Assembly: GCA_001942415.1 (NCBI GenBank)
Contig: MKJX01000168.1
Coordinates: 1-64,000 of the forward strand
From: Pseudonocardia sp. CNS-139
Lineage (GTDB): Bacteria > Actinomycetota > Actinomycetes > Mycobacteriales > Pseudonocardiaceae
Direction of reading: 5' to 3'
Length of the DNA stretch: 64,000 nt
Part shown: positions 1 through 8,836 of the stretch, piece after piece
Numbering within the stretch: the stretch's first letter is position 1
How the letters are laid out: each line of letters opens with the position of its first letter
Made by a program: the position numbers and the translations under genes
The notes under the pieces: model-generated
What the model saw: only the letters and a program-made list of their open reading frames with translations
The model's database searches: none
Told to the model about the DNA's origin: nothing

Positions 1-463
1 AGGTCGAAGAGCGCCGGGCAGACGAGGTTGCCCACGTTCTCGACGAAGAGCAGCGAGCCCGCCGCCGGGTCGAGCCGGTCGAGCCCCGCGGCCACCATCG
101 CCGCGTCGAGATGGCAGCCGGCGCCGGTGTTGACCTGCACCACCGCGCCCCGGTCGCGCCGATCCGGCGGGCGTCCAGCTCGGTCTCCTGGTCGCCCTCC
201 AGCACGGCGCACGGCAGCCGGGCGCTGTCGCGGATCGTGCGCTCCAGCAGCGTGGTCTTGCCCGAGCCCGGGGAGCTCATCAGGTTCAACGCCGTGACGC
301 CGCGTTCGGCGAGCCGCGCGCGGTTGCGCGCGGCGAGGTCGTCGTTCTTCGCGAGCAGGTCGATCTCCACGGCGACGGTCCGCCCGTGCCCGTGCCCGTG
401 CCCGTGCTCCGGCACCGACACACGCACGCCGGCGTCGTCGGAGCATCCGCAGGTCCCGCACAT
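1..463 (-). CDS. hypB: Hydrogenase nickel incorporation GTPase HypB (partial at window edge)
   Basis: HypB is the GTPase that delivers Ni to the [NiFe] hydrogenase large subunit together with HypA. The N terminus reads [10 protein letters not shown], carrying the CxxCGC nickel site, followed by a short His-rich stretch EHGHGHGHG and then the P-loop [15 protein letters not shown] and the switch motif [10 protein letters not shown]. The start ATG (461-463) directly follows the hypA stop. The reading frame breaks near 158; adding one base restores [15 protein letters not shown], which holds the metal-site Cys and His. The 3' end lies outside the window. Last visible gene of the hydrogenase operon. 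Confidence 0.93.
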   Translation of the reverse strand, partial: MCGTCGCSDDAGVRVSVPEHGHGHGHGRTVAVEIDLLAKNDDLAARNRARLAERGVTALNLMSSPGSGKTTLLERTIRDSARLPCAVLEGDQETELDARRIGATGARWCRSTPAPAAISTRRWWPRGSTGSTRRRARCSSSRTWATSSARRSST

Positions 464-791
464 TCACACCACCTCCACGTCCCGTATCCGCAGCTCACGC
501 CCGCCCAGCACCTCGACGCCGCGCTGCCGCAGTCACACAGCGGCAGCACCTCCGCGGTCGTGAAGTCCACGCCGCACGTACGGCAGCGGGCCCGGCCGGG
601 CGCTCGTCGATCTCCAGCTCCGCGCCCTCGCAGACCGTGCCCTCGGCGACCAGGTCGAAGCAGAACCGCACCGCGTCCGGCACGAGGCCGGAGAGCTGCC
701 CGATCTCCAGCCGGACGCGCCGGACCTGCGCGTCCGGCAGCCGCTCCGCGACGGCGGAGACGACGCTCTGCGTGATCGACAGCTCGTGCAC
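464..791 (-). CDS. hypA: Hydrogenase nickel metallochaperone HypA
   Basis: HypA binds Ni and a structural Zn and hands Ni to the hydrogenase precursor with HypB. It starts [11 protein letters not shown] (GTG at 789-791), with the Ni-binding His at position 2 as in the family. The zinc-ribbon half reads CRTCGVDF, then LCDCGS. Two one-base losses (near 592 and 525) must be repaired to read through. The repaired end is [12 protein letters not shown], with TGA abutting the hypB ATG. Repaired length is about 109 residues, normal for HypA. The start lies 7 nt after the hypE stop. Confidence 0.92.
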
Positions 792-798
792 GCGCGCC

Positions 799-1953
799 TC
801 AGCAGATCCGCGGCAGCGGGTCACCGACCAGCAGGTCCACGATCCGCGTGCCGCCGAACGCCGTGCGCAGCAGCACCAGGCCGGGCGGGTCGTCGGCCAC
901 CGTGCCGATCCGGGCCGCGTCGACGCCGAGCGGGTGGGCGCGCAGCGCGGCGAGCGCGGCGTCGGCCCGCTCCGGCGCGACGACGGCGACGAACCGGCCT
1001 CGCACGCGACGTACAGCGGGTCGATGCCGAGCAGCTCGGCAGCGCCGTTGACGACGGGCCGCACCGGCACCGCCGCCTCGTCCAGCACCACGGCGACCTG
1101 CGACGCGACGGCCACCTCGTTGCAGATGGTCGCGACGCCGCCGCGGGTCGCGTCGCGCAGCAGCCGGACGCCCTCACCCGCCGCGTCGAGCACGGCGGCC
1201 GCGATCTCGTGCAGGGGCGCGGTGTCGGACGCGATGTCCGCCTCGATGTCCAGCTCGCCGCGGGCCAGCATCACGGTGACGCCGTGGTCGCCGATCGGGC
1301 CGGACACCAGCACCACGTCGCCGGGACGGGCGGCCGCCGCGGACAGCTCGGCCGGGCGTTCCAGCAGCCCGACCCCGGCGGTGTTGACGTAGCAGCCGTC
1401 GGCCTTGCCGCGCTCGACCACCTTCGTGTCGCCGGTGACGACCTGCACGCCGGCCCGGCGCGCGGCCGCGGCCATCGACGCGACGATGCGCTGCAGGTCG
1501 GCGACCGGGAAGCCCTCCTCCAGGATGAACCCGCAGGCAGGTAGAGCGGGCGCGCCCCGCACATCGCGAGGTCGTTGACGGTGCCGTTGACGGCCAGGTC
1601 GCCGATGTCCCCGCCGGGGAAGAAGAGCGGCGAGACCACGTACGAGTCGGTGGTGAACGCCAGCCGGCCCGCGGCGGTCGCGAGCTGGGCGCCGTCCTCC
1701 AGCCGCTCCAGCGCCGGGTTGCGGAACGCCTCCAGGAAGACGGCCTCCACCAGCGTCTGGGTGGCCTTGCCGCCGGCGCCGTGCGAGAGCGTGACCCGCT
1801 CCTCCTTGATCCTCGCCTTGCGGGCGCGGGCCTTCGCGATGCGGGCCAGCACCTGCTCCTCGCGGGTGAGGTGCTCGGCGCGGCGTGCGCCGCGACGGCC
1901 TCCTCCGCCCAGTTGGCGCGGACGGGGATCGTCCGGCCGAGGTCCTGCGTCAT
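799..1953 (-). CDS. hypE: Carbamoyl dehydratase HypE
   Basis: HypE dehydrates the thiocarbamate carried on its C-terminal Cys to thiocyanate, the source of the CN ligands of the NiFe site. Visible blocks are [31 protein letters not shown] and [16 protein letters not shown]. The C terminus is VGDPLPRIC, with the expected terminal catalytic Cys. ATG at 1951-1953 overlaps the hypD stop by 4 nt. Three one-base losses near 1880, 1545 and 1003 break the frame. About 50 residues rich in Arg, Lys and Ala ([15 protein letters not shown] onward) precede the usual HypE start, which is longer than typical. Confidence 0.92.
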
Positions 1954-3077
1954 GCCCGGCTCGCCTCCCGCACCCGTTCCCGGCTGAACCGGCCGAAGTT
2001 GTAGTACGCCGCGCACGCGCCCTCCGACGACACCATGCAGGTGCCGATCGGCGTCTCGGGTGTGCACGCGGTGCCGAAGACCTTGCACTCCCACGGCTTC
2101 AGCACGCCCTTGAGCACCTCGCCGCACTGGCACGCCTTCGGGTCGGCGACCCGGACGCCGGGCACGTGGAAGATCCGCTCGGCGTCGAACGCCGCGTACC
2201 TCTCCTTCACCTGCAGCGCCGAGTGCGAGATGAACCCGAGCCCGCGCCACTCGAAGTACGGCCGCAGCTCCATCACCTCGCCGATCACCTGCAGCGCCCG
2301 CGCGTTGCCGTCCCACGGCACGACGCGCGCGTACTGGTTCTCCACCTCGCAGCGGCCCTCGCGCAGCTGCAGGAGCAGCCGGTACACCGACTGCAGGATG
2401 TCCAGCGGCTCGAACCCCGAGCAGACCAGCGGTTTCCCGGCGTCGCGCGCGATCCACTCGTACGGCCGGCAGCCGATCACGGTGGAGACGTGGCCGGGGC
2501 CGATGAACCCGTCGAGGCGCAGGTCGGGCGAGTCGAGGATGGCCTTGATGGCCGGGATGATCGTGACGTGGTTGCAGAAGACCGAGAAGTTGTCGAGCTT
2601 CTCGGCGGCGGCCCGCAGCACCGTCATCGCGGTGGACGGCGCCGTGGTCTCGAACCCGATCGCCATGAAGACCACGCGCTTGTCCGGGTTCTTGCGGGCG
2701 ACCTTCAGCGCGTCGAGCGGCGAGTAGACCATGCGGATGTCGGCGCCCGCGGCCTTCGAGTCGAAGAACGACCCCCGCCCGCCGGGCACCCGCATCATGT
2801 CGCCGAACGACGTGAGGACGACGTCGTCGTGCTCGGCGATCGCGATGGCGTCGTCGACGCGGCCCATCGGGATGACGCACACCGGGCAGCCGGGCCCGTG
2901 CACCAGCGTGACGGTGTCGGGCAGGTAGTCCTCCAGGCCGTGCTTGTAGATCGTGTGCGTGTGCCCGCCGCAGACCTCCATGAACTTGTAGCGGCGGCCC
3001 GGCTCGCACAGCGCGGCGATCTTCCCGGCCAGTACGCGGGCCAGCTCGGCGTCGCGGAACTCGTCGACGAACCTCAT
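1950..3077 (-). CDS. hypD: Hydrogenase Fe(CN)2CO cofactor assembly scaffold HypD
   Basis: HypD, with HypC, is the scaffold on which the Fe(CN)2CO group is built. This copy is intact at 375 residues. It has the family signatures [23 protein letters not shown] and [10 protein letters not shown], and a C-terminal iron-sulfur cysteine set in [24 protein letters not shown] and [12 protein letters not shown]. The ATG overlaps the hypC stop by 4 nt and its own stop overlaps hypE by 4 nt, so translation is probably coupled. Confidence 0.97.
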   Translation of the reverse strand: MRFVDEFRDAELARVLAGKIAALCEPGRRYKFMEVCGGHTHTIYKHGLEDYLPDTVTLVHGPGCPVCVIPMGRVDDAIAIAEHDDVVLTSFGDMMRVPGGRGSFFDSKAAGADIRMVYSPLDALKVARKNPDKRVVFMAIGFETTAPSTAMTVLRAAAEKLDNFSVFCNHVTIIPAIKAILDSPDLRLDGFIGPGHVSTVIGCRPYEWIARDAGKPLVCSGFEPLDILQSVYRLLLQLREGRCEVENQYARVVPWDGNARALQVIGEVMELRPYFEWRGLGFISHSALQVKERYAAFDAERIFHVPGVRVADPKACQCGEVLKGVLKPWECKVFGTACTPETPIGTCMVSSEGACAAYYNFGRFSRERVREASRA

Positions 3078-3355
3078 GTCGGGTCACTGGCCGCGAGGGC
3101 CGTCAGCTCGTCGGTGTAGGCGTCCCCCAGTCCGGTCAGGAACTCCAGCGACGCCTTCGCCTCCTGCTCGTCGATCTTGGAGAGCGCGAACCCGACGTGG
3201 ATGAGGATCCAGTCGCCGGGCTTCAGGTCCAGCTCACCGTCCTCGCGCAGGAGCCCGATGTTCACCGCGCGCTTCACGCCCTCCACGCTCACCATCGCGA
3301 GGTCCTCGTGATCGGCCATCAGCTCGATCACCTCGCCGGGGATCCCCAGGCACAT
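3074..3355 (-). CDS. hypC: Hydrogenase maturation chaperone HypC
   Basis: Small chaperone (93 residues) that partners HypD and the large-subunit precursor. It begins MCLGIPGEVIEL; the Cys at position 2 is the family's essential iron-ligand residue. It continues with the conserved PGDWILIHVGFALSKID. ATG at 3353-3355 has a strong upstream ribosome-binding site (GGAGGGAAGGAG). A longer in-frame start upstream would add about 24 non-conserved residues and is rejected because Cys2 fixes the start. Confidence 0.96.
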   Translation of the reverse strand: MCLGIPGEVIELMADHEDLAMVSVEGVKRAVNIGLLREDGELDLKPGDWILIHVGFALSKIDEQEAKASLEFLTGLGDAYTDELTALAASDPT

Positions 3356-3359
3356 GGGC

Positions 3360-3874
3360 GTTCTCCTTCCCTCCGGACGACGTCCGGCGCAGGTCGGCAG
3401 GCAGGCGGACGAGGTCCAGCACCGCATCGGCGGCCGGGCCGACGGCGGCCGCGACCGGCGGGCTCAGGCCGATGCCCTCGCGACCGTGGCGGGCTCGCAC
3501 CCGACGACGAACACCCGCTGCACCGGCCGCGGCATCCCGGCCGCGGCGGCGAGGCCGTCGAGCTGGGCGAGCACGGACGCCGGGTCCATGCCGTGCGCGT
3601 CCCACGCGGCGCCGGCGTCGGCCGGGCCCCCGTCGAGGTCGTGCTCCAGCACGTGGAGCGTGCCGGGCGGGCCGCCGCGGCGGACGGTGTCGACGAGCAC
3701 GAGCGCGACGTAGCCGTCGAGGAGCTGGTAGGCCAGGTGCATCCCGCGGATGCCGGTGTCGGCCAGCTCCACGTCCGGCGGCAGGTCCCGTCGGCGCAGC
3801 ACCCGCACGACCTCGGGCCCGAACCCGTCGTCGGACAGGAGCACGTTGCCGATCCCCGCCACCAGCACCGTCAC
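3360..3874 (-). CDS. Hydrogenase maturation protease (HyaD/HycI family)
   Basis: Nickel-dependent endopeptidase that trims the large-subunit C terminus after Ni insertion. The start VTVLVAGIGNVLLSDDGFG carries the GIGN and DDGFG motifs with the metal-binding acid. GIRGMHLAYQLLDGY and LVLVDTV follow, with the conserved His-Leu. GTG at 3872-3874 overlaps the upstream stop by 4 nt. A one-base loss near 3479 must be repaired to give VGCEPATVGEGIGLSPPV, typical of the family end. The true stop is unresolved: the repaired frame runs on into hypC, so a second indel near 3360-3400 is likely and the 3' limit given is approximate. Its presence matches the cleavable tail of HhyL. Confidence 0.82.
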
Positions 3875-5191
3875 CGCGTCACCTCCAGCTCGTCGGGCCG
3901 GAAGTAGCGGAAACGGCCGTGTGCGAGCTGCATCTCCGCGGCCGGGTCGCCGTCCACCGAGACGGCCACGTGCACACCGCCGTCGCGTCGTGCACCACCG
4001 CGTGCACGGTGGCGGGCAGCCCGGCGAGGAACAGGTCGTGGGCGTCGCCGCCGGGGCCCGGGCGCAGCACGACCCGGCTGCCCTTCGCCACCGCGACCCC
4101 GCCGACCAGCACGGAGTCGGTCTCGGGGTGCACCGACGCGTCGCGGCCGGGTTCCACCACGGCAGCCGGTCGGGCGGGCGCTCGGCCGGGCTGTCAGCGC
4201 CGGCCGGGCGCATCGAGCGGATCGCGCCGTGCAGCCGGTCGACGATCTCCGGCGGCATCCCGTCGACCGCGTCGATGATCCCGGCGGCCGCGGGTCGGTG
4301 GCCCGGGCCTCGGCCTTCTCGTCGTCGGTGAGCACGAGCGTGCGCAGGGTCAGGATCTCGTCGTTCTCCAGCCCGTCGAAGAGGTTCACGGTGCTCTCGG
4401 GGGCGAGCTGCGGGTGGTCGGCGAGGATGATCGGTGAGGAGAGCAGCAGGTCGGAGCGGTCCTGCGGGCCGGCGAGCACCGGCCAGGTGTGCTCGTTGAC
4501 GCACTGCGCGGTCTGCGCGGCGGCCCACCGCGGCGGGTCGGTCAGCGAGAGGAACGCGCCCGGCCGCGCCGCGACCAGCGTGTGCGCGGCGATGAGCGAG
4601 GTCCGCAGCACGTCGTCGCGCGGGGCGCCGGGCGCGCACGTCCCGTCGTTGACGACGTCCAGGCGCAGCCGCAGCAGCGGGCTCGGCGCGGGCACCTCGA
4701 CGGCCGACACGAGCACCCGCCCGGTCACCGCCGCCGACGTGCGCACGAGCGTCCCGGCGCGTCCGGCAGCTCCTCCACCGCGTGCTCCGCGGGCAGCCGG
4801 AACGGCACGGTGCCCGGGCCGGCGAGCAGGTCCGCGACGGCGAGCTCGGCGTCCACCTGCCGGGGCAGGCCCTCCTCGAACCGCAGGTAGCGGCGGCCCT
4901 CGACGGTCAGCTCGTCGGCCGGGGTGCTGTCGGGGGTGTGCGGGACGCGGTCCTGGACGTGCAGGAACCGCAGCCGCACGTGGAGCACGCCGCCTCCGCC
5001 GGGCTCGAACAGGCACTCGGTGCGGCTCGCGGTCGGCTCGCCCGGGTCGGCCGCGGGCGTGAGCACGCCGAACTGCCAGCGCAGCCGGTTCTTCTGCGCC
5101 GACGCCGGTACGGGTAGAGCAGGTAGCCCTCGAAGAGCACCGCGTCGGCGACGGCGGCGACCTCGTCCAGGGCGGCGGCGAGCGGGCTCAC
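3871..5191 (-). CDS. Conserved hydrogenase-cluster protein of unknown function (about 441 aa)
   Basis: I do not recognise a catalytic domain. After repairing five one-base losses (near 5107, 4758, 4293, 4163 and 3983) the product is about 441 residues. It runs from VSPLAAALDEVAAVADAVLF through LLYPYRASAQKNRLRWQFGV to FRYFRPDELEVTR. It has no signal peptide or membrane segment. A central block NEHTWPVLAG and DRSDLLLSSPIILADHPQ looks well conserved in style, and the C-terminal part (SVLVGGVAVAKGSRVVLRPG) looks like a small beta-barrel. GTG at 5189-5191 overlaps the upstream stop and its own stop overlaps the protease start, so it is embedded in the operon. A role in hydrogenase assembly or electron transfer is inferred from position only. 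Confidence 0.72.
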
Positions 5192-5844
5192 GGTCCGGCC
5201 TCCTTCAGCAGCCGCAGGACCGTCTCGTCCCAGTCCCGGTCGGTGTGCGCCGAGCGGTGCGCGGCCAGCGCGTCGAGGGTGTCGCGGCGCAGCCGCACCC
5301 ACGCCGCACCCGGGAAGTGCTCGTCCATCGCGGCCCGCCAGACCGCCACCGGGAGCCGGTGCGTCGCCTCCTCGTGCCAGGCGACCGGCCCGACCTGCAC
5401 GCCGTCCGGGCCCGCGTAGAAGACGGTGCCGGAGAACAGCAGGAGCAGCGGCACCACGTGATCCTCGTCGGCGCGGTCCTCGTCGGGCGCGTCGGACAGG
5501 CCGTGGAAGAACTTCGCCGCGGCGACGTCGAGGTCGTAGGTGAGCGGCACCGGGACCGCCAGCGTGGTCGAGCCGGTGAACGCCGGCACGGTGCTCGCGA
5601 CGGTCGCGAGCTGCAGCGGGTTGAGCGTCTCGCCCCAGCGGGACGGCTCGCCGAAGAGGTCGGTGAGCTTCCCGGCCTCCTCCGGCGTATACCTGCGTCC
5701 GCGCGGCTCGATGCGGATCTGGGTGCGCAGCACCACGGCGTGCACCCGCCGTCCGGCGTCCTCGTCGACGCGCACGTCGAGCAGCAGCGACGGGCCCGCG
5801 GCGTACGGCTCGGGCCGCGACCCGGTGCAGGCGAACCGCAGCAC
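5188..5844 (-). CDS. DUF6084-like hydrogenase-cluster protein
   Basis: Intact 218-residue protein starting VLRFACTGSRPEPYA (GTG at 5842-5844), just after the stop of the preceding gene. Conserved-looking stretches are RIEPRGRRYTPEEAGKL, PAFTGSTTLAVPVPLTYD and VVPLLLLFSGTVFY. It resembles the family I recall as DUF6084, found beside actinobacterial group 1h hydrogenases. Biochemical role unknown. No transmembrane helix or cofactor motif is visible. Four-base overlap with the next gene supports co-translation. Confidence 0.75.
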   Translation of the reverse strand: MLRFACTGSRPEPYAAGPSLLLDVRVDEDAGRRVHAVVLRTQIRIEPRGRRYTPEEAGKLTDLFGEPSRWGETLNPLQLATVASTVPAFTGSTTLAVPVPLTYDLDVAAAKFFHGLSDAPDEDRADEDHVVPLLLLFSGTVFYAGPDGVQVGPVAWHEEATHRLPVAVWRAAMDEHFPGAAWVRLRRDTLDALAAHRSAHTDRDWDETVLRLLKEAGP

Positions 5845-5845
5845 G

Positions 5846-6476
5846 TCAGGCCCCCTGCACCGGGCGGGCGGCCGCGCGCAGGCCGGCGAAGAACGCGTCG
5901 ATCTCGCGCCAGGCGTCCGTGCCGCCGTCGAAGCCCTTCCAGTGCCGGCGCGCCAGCCCGACCAGCCGGTAGCAGGCGTCGACCGGCACGAGCAGGCACT
6001 CCCCCGCGTCCTCGTCGCGCCCGCGCCGCACGAGCAGCGCCTCGACGTCCGGTTCCAGCTCCGCGGCCAGCCGGCTCGCGCCGACGCCGGACGCCCACGC
6101 GTCGAGCCCCAGCTCGCTCTCCGTGGCCCCGGCCGGGCCCGGGTAGCACGCGACGACCCCGTCGCGGGCGGAGTTGCGCAGGAAGAACGCGATGCCGACG
6201 GGGATCTGCAGCGCGTCCCACTGCGCGGCGCCGAGCCGGAACGCCGGATCGGACAGGCAGCGGTCGGGCACCCGCCGGTAGCCGCCGGCGCCGCGCCCGG
6301 GTTGCGAACAGGAACGCGCACGGCCCGCAGGCGCACAGCATCCGCCGCTGCGCCACCTCCACCAGGTGCGGGTGCTCCGGCGGCAGCGGCGCGGCGCACA
6401 GCTCGCACACCTCCGGGGCCGGGGCCCCGGTGTCGGGCTCGGCGAGCAGCCGGCGGAGCGACCCGAGCGCCGTCAC
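5846..6476 (-). CDS. DUF5947-like zinc-ribbon protein of hydrogenase cluster
   Basis: About 210 residues after restoring two bases near 6295-6310. The N-terminal third contains a four- or five-Cys knuckle (CELCAAPLPPEH, then MLCACGPCAFLF), which suggests a Zn or rubredoxin-like metal site. The rest reads YRRVPDRCLSDPAFRLG, IPVGIAFFLRNS and CYPGPAGATES. It fits the family I recall as DUF5947, seen next to NifU-like and hydrogenase genes. GTG at 6474-6476 overlaps the upstream stop. An electron-transfer or metal-handling role is inference. Confidence 0.73.
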
Positions 6477-7005
6477 GTCCGCACGCTCTCCGGGGGCCGC
6501 ATCCCGATCTGCAGGAGCGCGGGCCCGGCCGGGACGGCGTCGAACACGACGCCTGCGACCTCCGGCGCGAGCTTCTCGACCGCCGCCGTGACGACGTCCT
6601 TCACCGTGTCGGCGCCGCAGCCGCCGCCGGCGATCTCGACGTGCACCCGCCCGGCGGCGTCCACCTCGCCCAGCCGCAGGCCGCTGCCGTGCGCGCCGAG
6701 CCGCCGCCGCGCGGTGTCGAGCGCGTGGCCCAGCCGCTGGCGAGCGGCACCGGGTGCAGGTCGTGCAGCGCGAGCAGGGCCGCGACCAGCGGGTCCGCCG
6801 CCATCCGGTGCACGAGCGTGTCACCGCCCCCGGCCCGCACGACCGCGACGATCTGCTCCAGCCCGCTGCCGTAGAACCGCATGAGGACGCGCACCAGCTC
6901 CTCGGCGGCGTGCCCGACGGCCGGGCCGCCGTCGGCCGTGATGCCCTCCAGCAGCTCCTCGACGCGGGCGGCGAGGCCCTGCGGGTCCAGGTCGGTGGAC
7001 GCCAT
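6473..7005 (-). CDS. NifU-like scaffold protein in hydrogenase operon
   Basis: About 177 residues after repair of one lost base near 6740. The N-terminal half (MASTDLDPQGLAARVEELL) is helical and unlike NifU. The C-terminal half resembles the NifU/Nfu Fe-S scaffold domain: GRVHVEIAGGGCGADTVKDV, then AAVEKLAPEVAGVVFD. The usual CxxC pair of that domain is reduced to one visible Cys, so cluster binding as in Nfu is doubtful. It lies 12 nt after hhyL and overlaps the next gene, so it is probably dedicated to this hydrogenase. Confidence 0.72.
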
Positions 7006-7017
7006 CGCGGCCCCGCC

Positions 7018-8826
7018 TCAGACGTCGTTGAGCATCGACGGCGACGTCATGCGGTACAGCGGCTTCCCGGAGCCGGTGTACATGTGCACGCCGCACGGCA
7101 GGCACGGGTCGAAGCTGCGGACCGCGCGCATGATGTCGATGCCCTTGAACTCGTCGCCGCGGCTCTCCTCGAAGATCGGCGTGTTCTGCACCGCGTCCTC
7201 GTACGGGCCCGGCGTGCCGAAGCTGTCGCGCACGCTGCCGTTCCACGGCGTCGGCGGGTACGGGTGGTAGTTCGCGATCTTCCCGCCGCGGATCACCATG
7301 TGGTGGCTGAGCACGCCGCGCACGGCCTCGGTGAAGCCGACCGACAGCGCCTCGTCCGGCACGGTGAACGTCTCCCACGTCTTCGTGTGGCCGGCCCGGA
7401 CCTCGGCGAGCCCCTTCTCGACGAAGTGCAGCGCGCACGCGGCGGCGTAGGCCTGGAAGTACGTCCGCGCCCGGTTGCGCTCGACGGCGTTCGAGAGCGG
7501 CTGGCCCTGGCGGTCGTGCGGGATCCTCCACTCGAAGCTCACCTCGGGCTTGAGCGCGGTGCGCGGCAGGTTGATCTGCACGCTCTGCCCGGTGGCCTTG
7601 ACGAACCCGATGTCGACGAGGCCCGCCAGCGCCGTCGCCCACAGGCGGGCGAGCGGGCCGCCGCCGGTGTCGAGGGCGAGGTGGTCGGTGCCGTCGAACC
7701 AGCGCGGCGACATCGTCCAGCTGTACTTGTCGTCGAAGTCGCGCTTCTGCGGCGCCGGGATCGTGTGCTGGTTCCAGGGGTGCCGCCGGTCCACCGGGTT
7801 GCCCAGCGGGTCGTGCGTCGCGAACATCTCCTGGTCGTCCCAGTCGCGGTAGAACGAGCTGCCGAGCAGGATGCGGATGCCCAGGCCGATCTCGACCAGG
7901 TCGGTGGTGACGAGGTTGCCGTCCACGATCACGCCCGGGGTGACGAACATCCGCCGGCCCCAGTTGGTCATATTGCGGTACTGGAAGTCGCAGTGGTCGG
8001 GGTCGTTGAACGCGCCCCAGCAGCCCAGCAGCACCCGGCGGCGGCCGACGTCCTCGTAGCCGGGCAGTGCCTCGTACATGAAGTCGAAGAGGTCGTCGTG
8101 CATGGGCACGACGCGCTTCATGAACTCCACGTACCGCATGAGCCGCGTGTAGTAGTCCGTGAAGAGCTGGACCGTGGCGACCGTGCCGACGCCGCCCGGG
8201 TACAGCGTGGAGGGGTGCACGTGGCGGCCCTCCATCAGGCAGAACATCTCGCGGGTGTAGCGGCTGACCTGCAGCGCCTCGCGGTAGAAGTCGCCTGTGA
8301 ACGGGTTGAGCGCCCGCATGATGTCGCCGACGGTGCGGTAGCCGTGCACCGCCGCGTTGCGGGCCTCGGTGCGGTTGGCCTCCTCGAGGACGCCCGGGTT
8401 CGTCTCCCCGACCATCTTCTCGCAGTAGTCCACCCCGACCAGGTTCTCCTGGAAGATGTTGTGGTCGAACATGTACTCGGCGGCCTCGCCGAGGTTGACG
8501 ATCCACTCGCCCACGTGCGGCGGGCGCACCCCGTAGGCCATGTTCTGGTTGTAGACCGAGCAGGTCGCGTGGTTGTCGCCGCAGATCCCGCAGATCCGGC
8601 TGGTGATGAAGTGCGCGTCCCGCGGGTCCTTGCCCTTCATGAAGATCGAGTAGCCGCGGAAGATCGACGACGTGGAGTGGCACTCGACCACGCGCTGCTG
8701 CGAGAAGTCGATCTTCGTGTAGATCCCGAGGCTGCCGACGATCCGCGTGATCGGGTCCCACGACATCTCGGTGAGGCCCTGCTTGTCGACGTCGGTGCTG
8801 CCCGGCTTCGGCGCTGTCGCGGTCAT
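7018..8826 (-). CDS. hhyL: Group 1h-type [NiFe] hydrogenase large subunit
   Basis: Intact 602-residue catalytic subunit that binds the NiFe(CN)2CO centre. Both ligand motifs are present: RICGICGDNHATCS near residue 78 and DPCLPCGVH near residue 577. About 20 residues (MYTGSGKPLYRMTSPS onward) follow that His and would be removed by the protease encoded downstream. ATG at 8824-8826 lies 10 nt after hhyS. Length and motif wording match the actinobacterial group 1h (formerly group 5) enzymes that oxidise atmospheric H2. The subgroup call rests mainly on the small subunit. No membrane anchor gene is adjacent. Confidence 0.95.
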   Translation of the reverse strand: MTATAPKPGSTDVDKQGLTEMSWDPITRIVGSLGIYTKIDFSQQRVVECHSTSSIFRGYSIFMKGKDPRDAHFITSRICGICGDNHATCSVYNQNMAYGVRPPHVGEWIVNLGEAAEYMFDHNIFQENLVGVDYCEKMVGETNPGVLEEANRTEARNAAVHGYRTVGDIMRALNPFTGDFYREALQVSRYTREMFCLMEGRHVHPSTLYPGGVGTVATVQLFTDYYTRLMRYVEFMKRVVPMHDDLFDFMYEALPGYEDVGRRRVLLGCWGAFNDPDHCDFQYRNMTNWGRRMFVTPGVIVDGNLVTTDLVEIGLGIRILLGSSFYRDWDDQEMFATHDPLGNPVDRRHPWNQHTIPAPQKRDFDDKYSWTMSPRWFDGTDHLALDTGGGPLARLWATALAGLVDIGFVKATGQSVQINLPRTALKPEVSFEWRIPHDRQGQPLSNAVERNRARTYFQAYAAACALHFVEKGLAEVRAGHTKTWETFTVPDEALSVGFTEAVRGVLSHHMVIRGGKIANYHPYPPTPWNGSVRDSFGTPGPYEDAVQNTPIFEESRGDEFKGIDIMRAVRSFDPCLPCGVHMYTGSGKPLYRMTSPSMLNDV

Positions 8827-8836
8827 GATCGTCCTC

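Noticed and set aside
381..410. Tandem GTGCCC-like short repeat
   Set aside because: It encodes the His-Gly repeat of HypB, a normal nickel-binding tract, and is not an independent repeat element.
464..1953. Reading hypA and hypE as pseudogenes or programmed frameshifts
   Set aside because: Each break is repaired by one base, the catalytic residues are intact, and the same error type occurs across the whole window.
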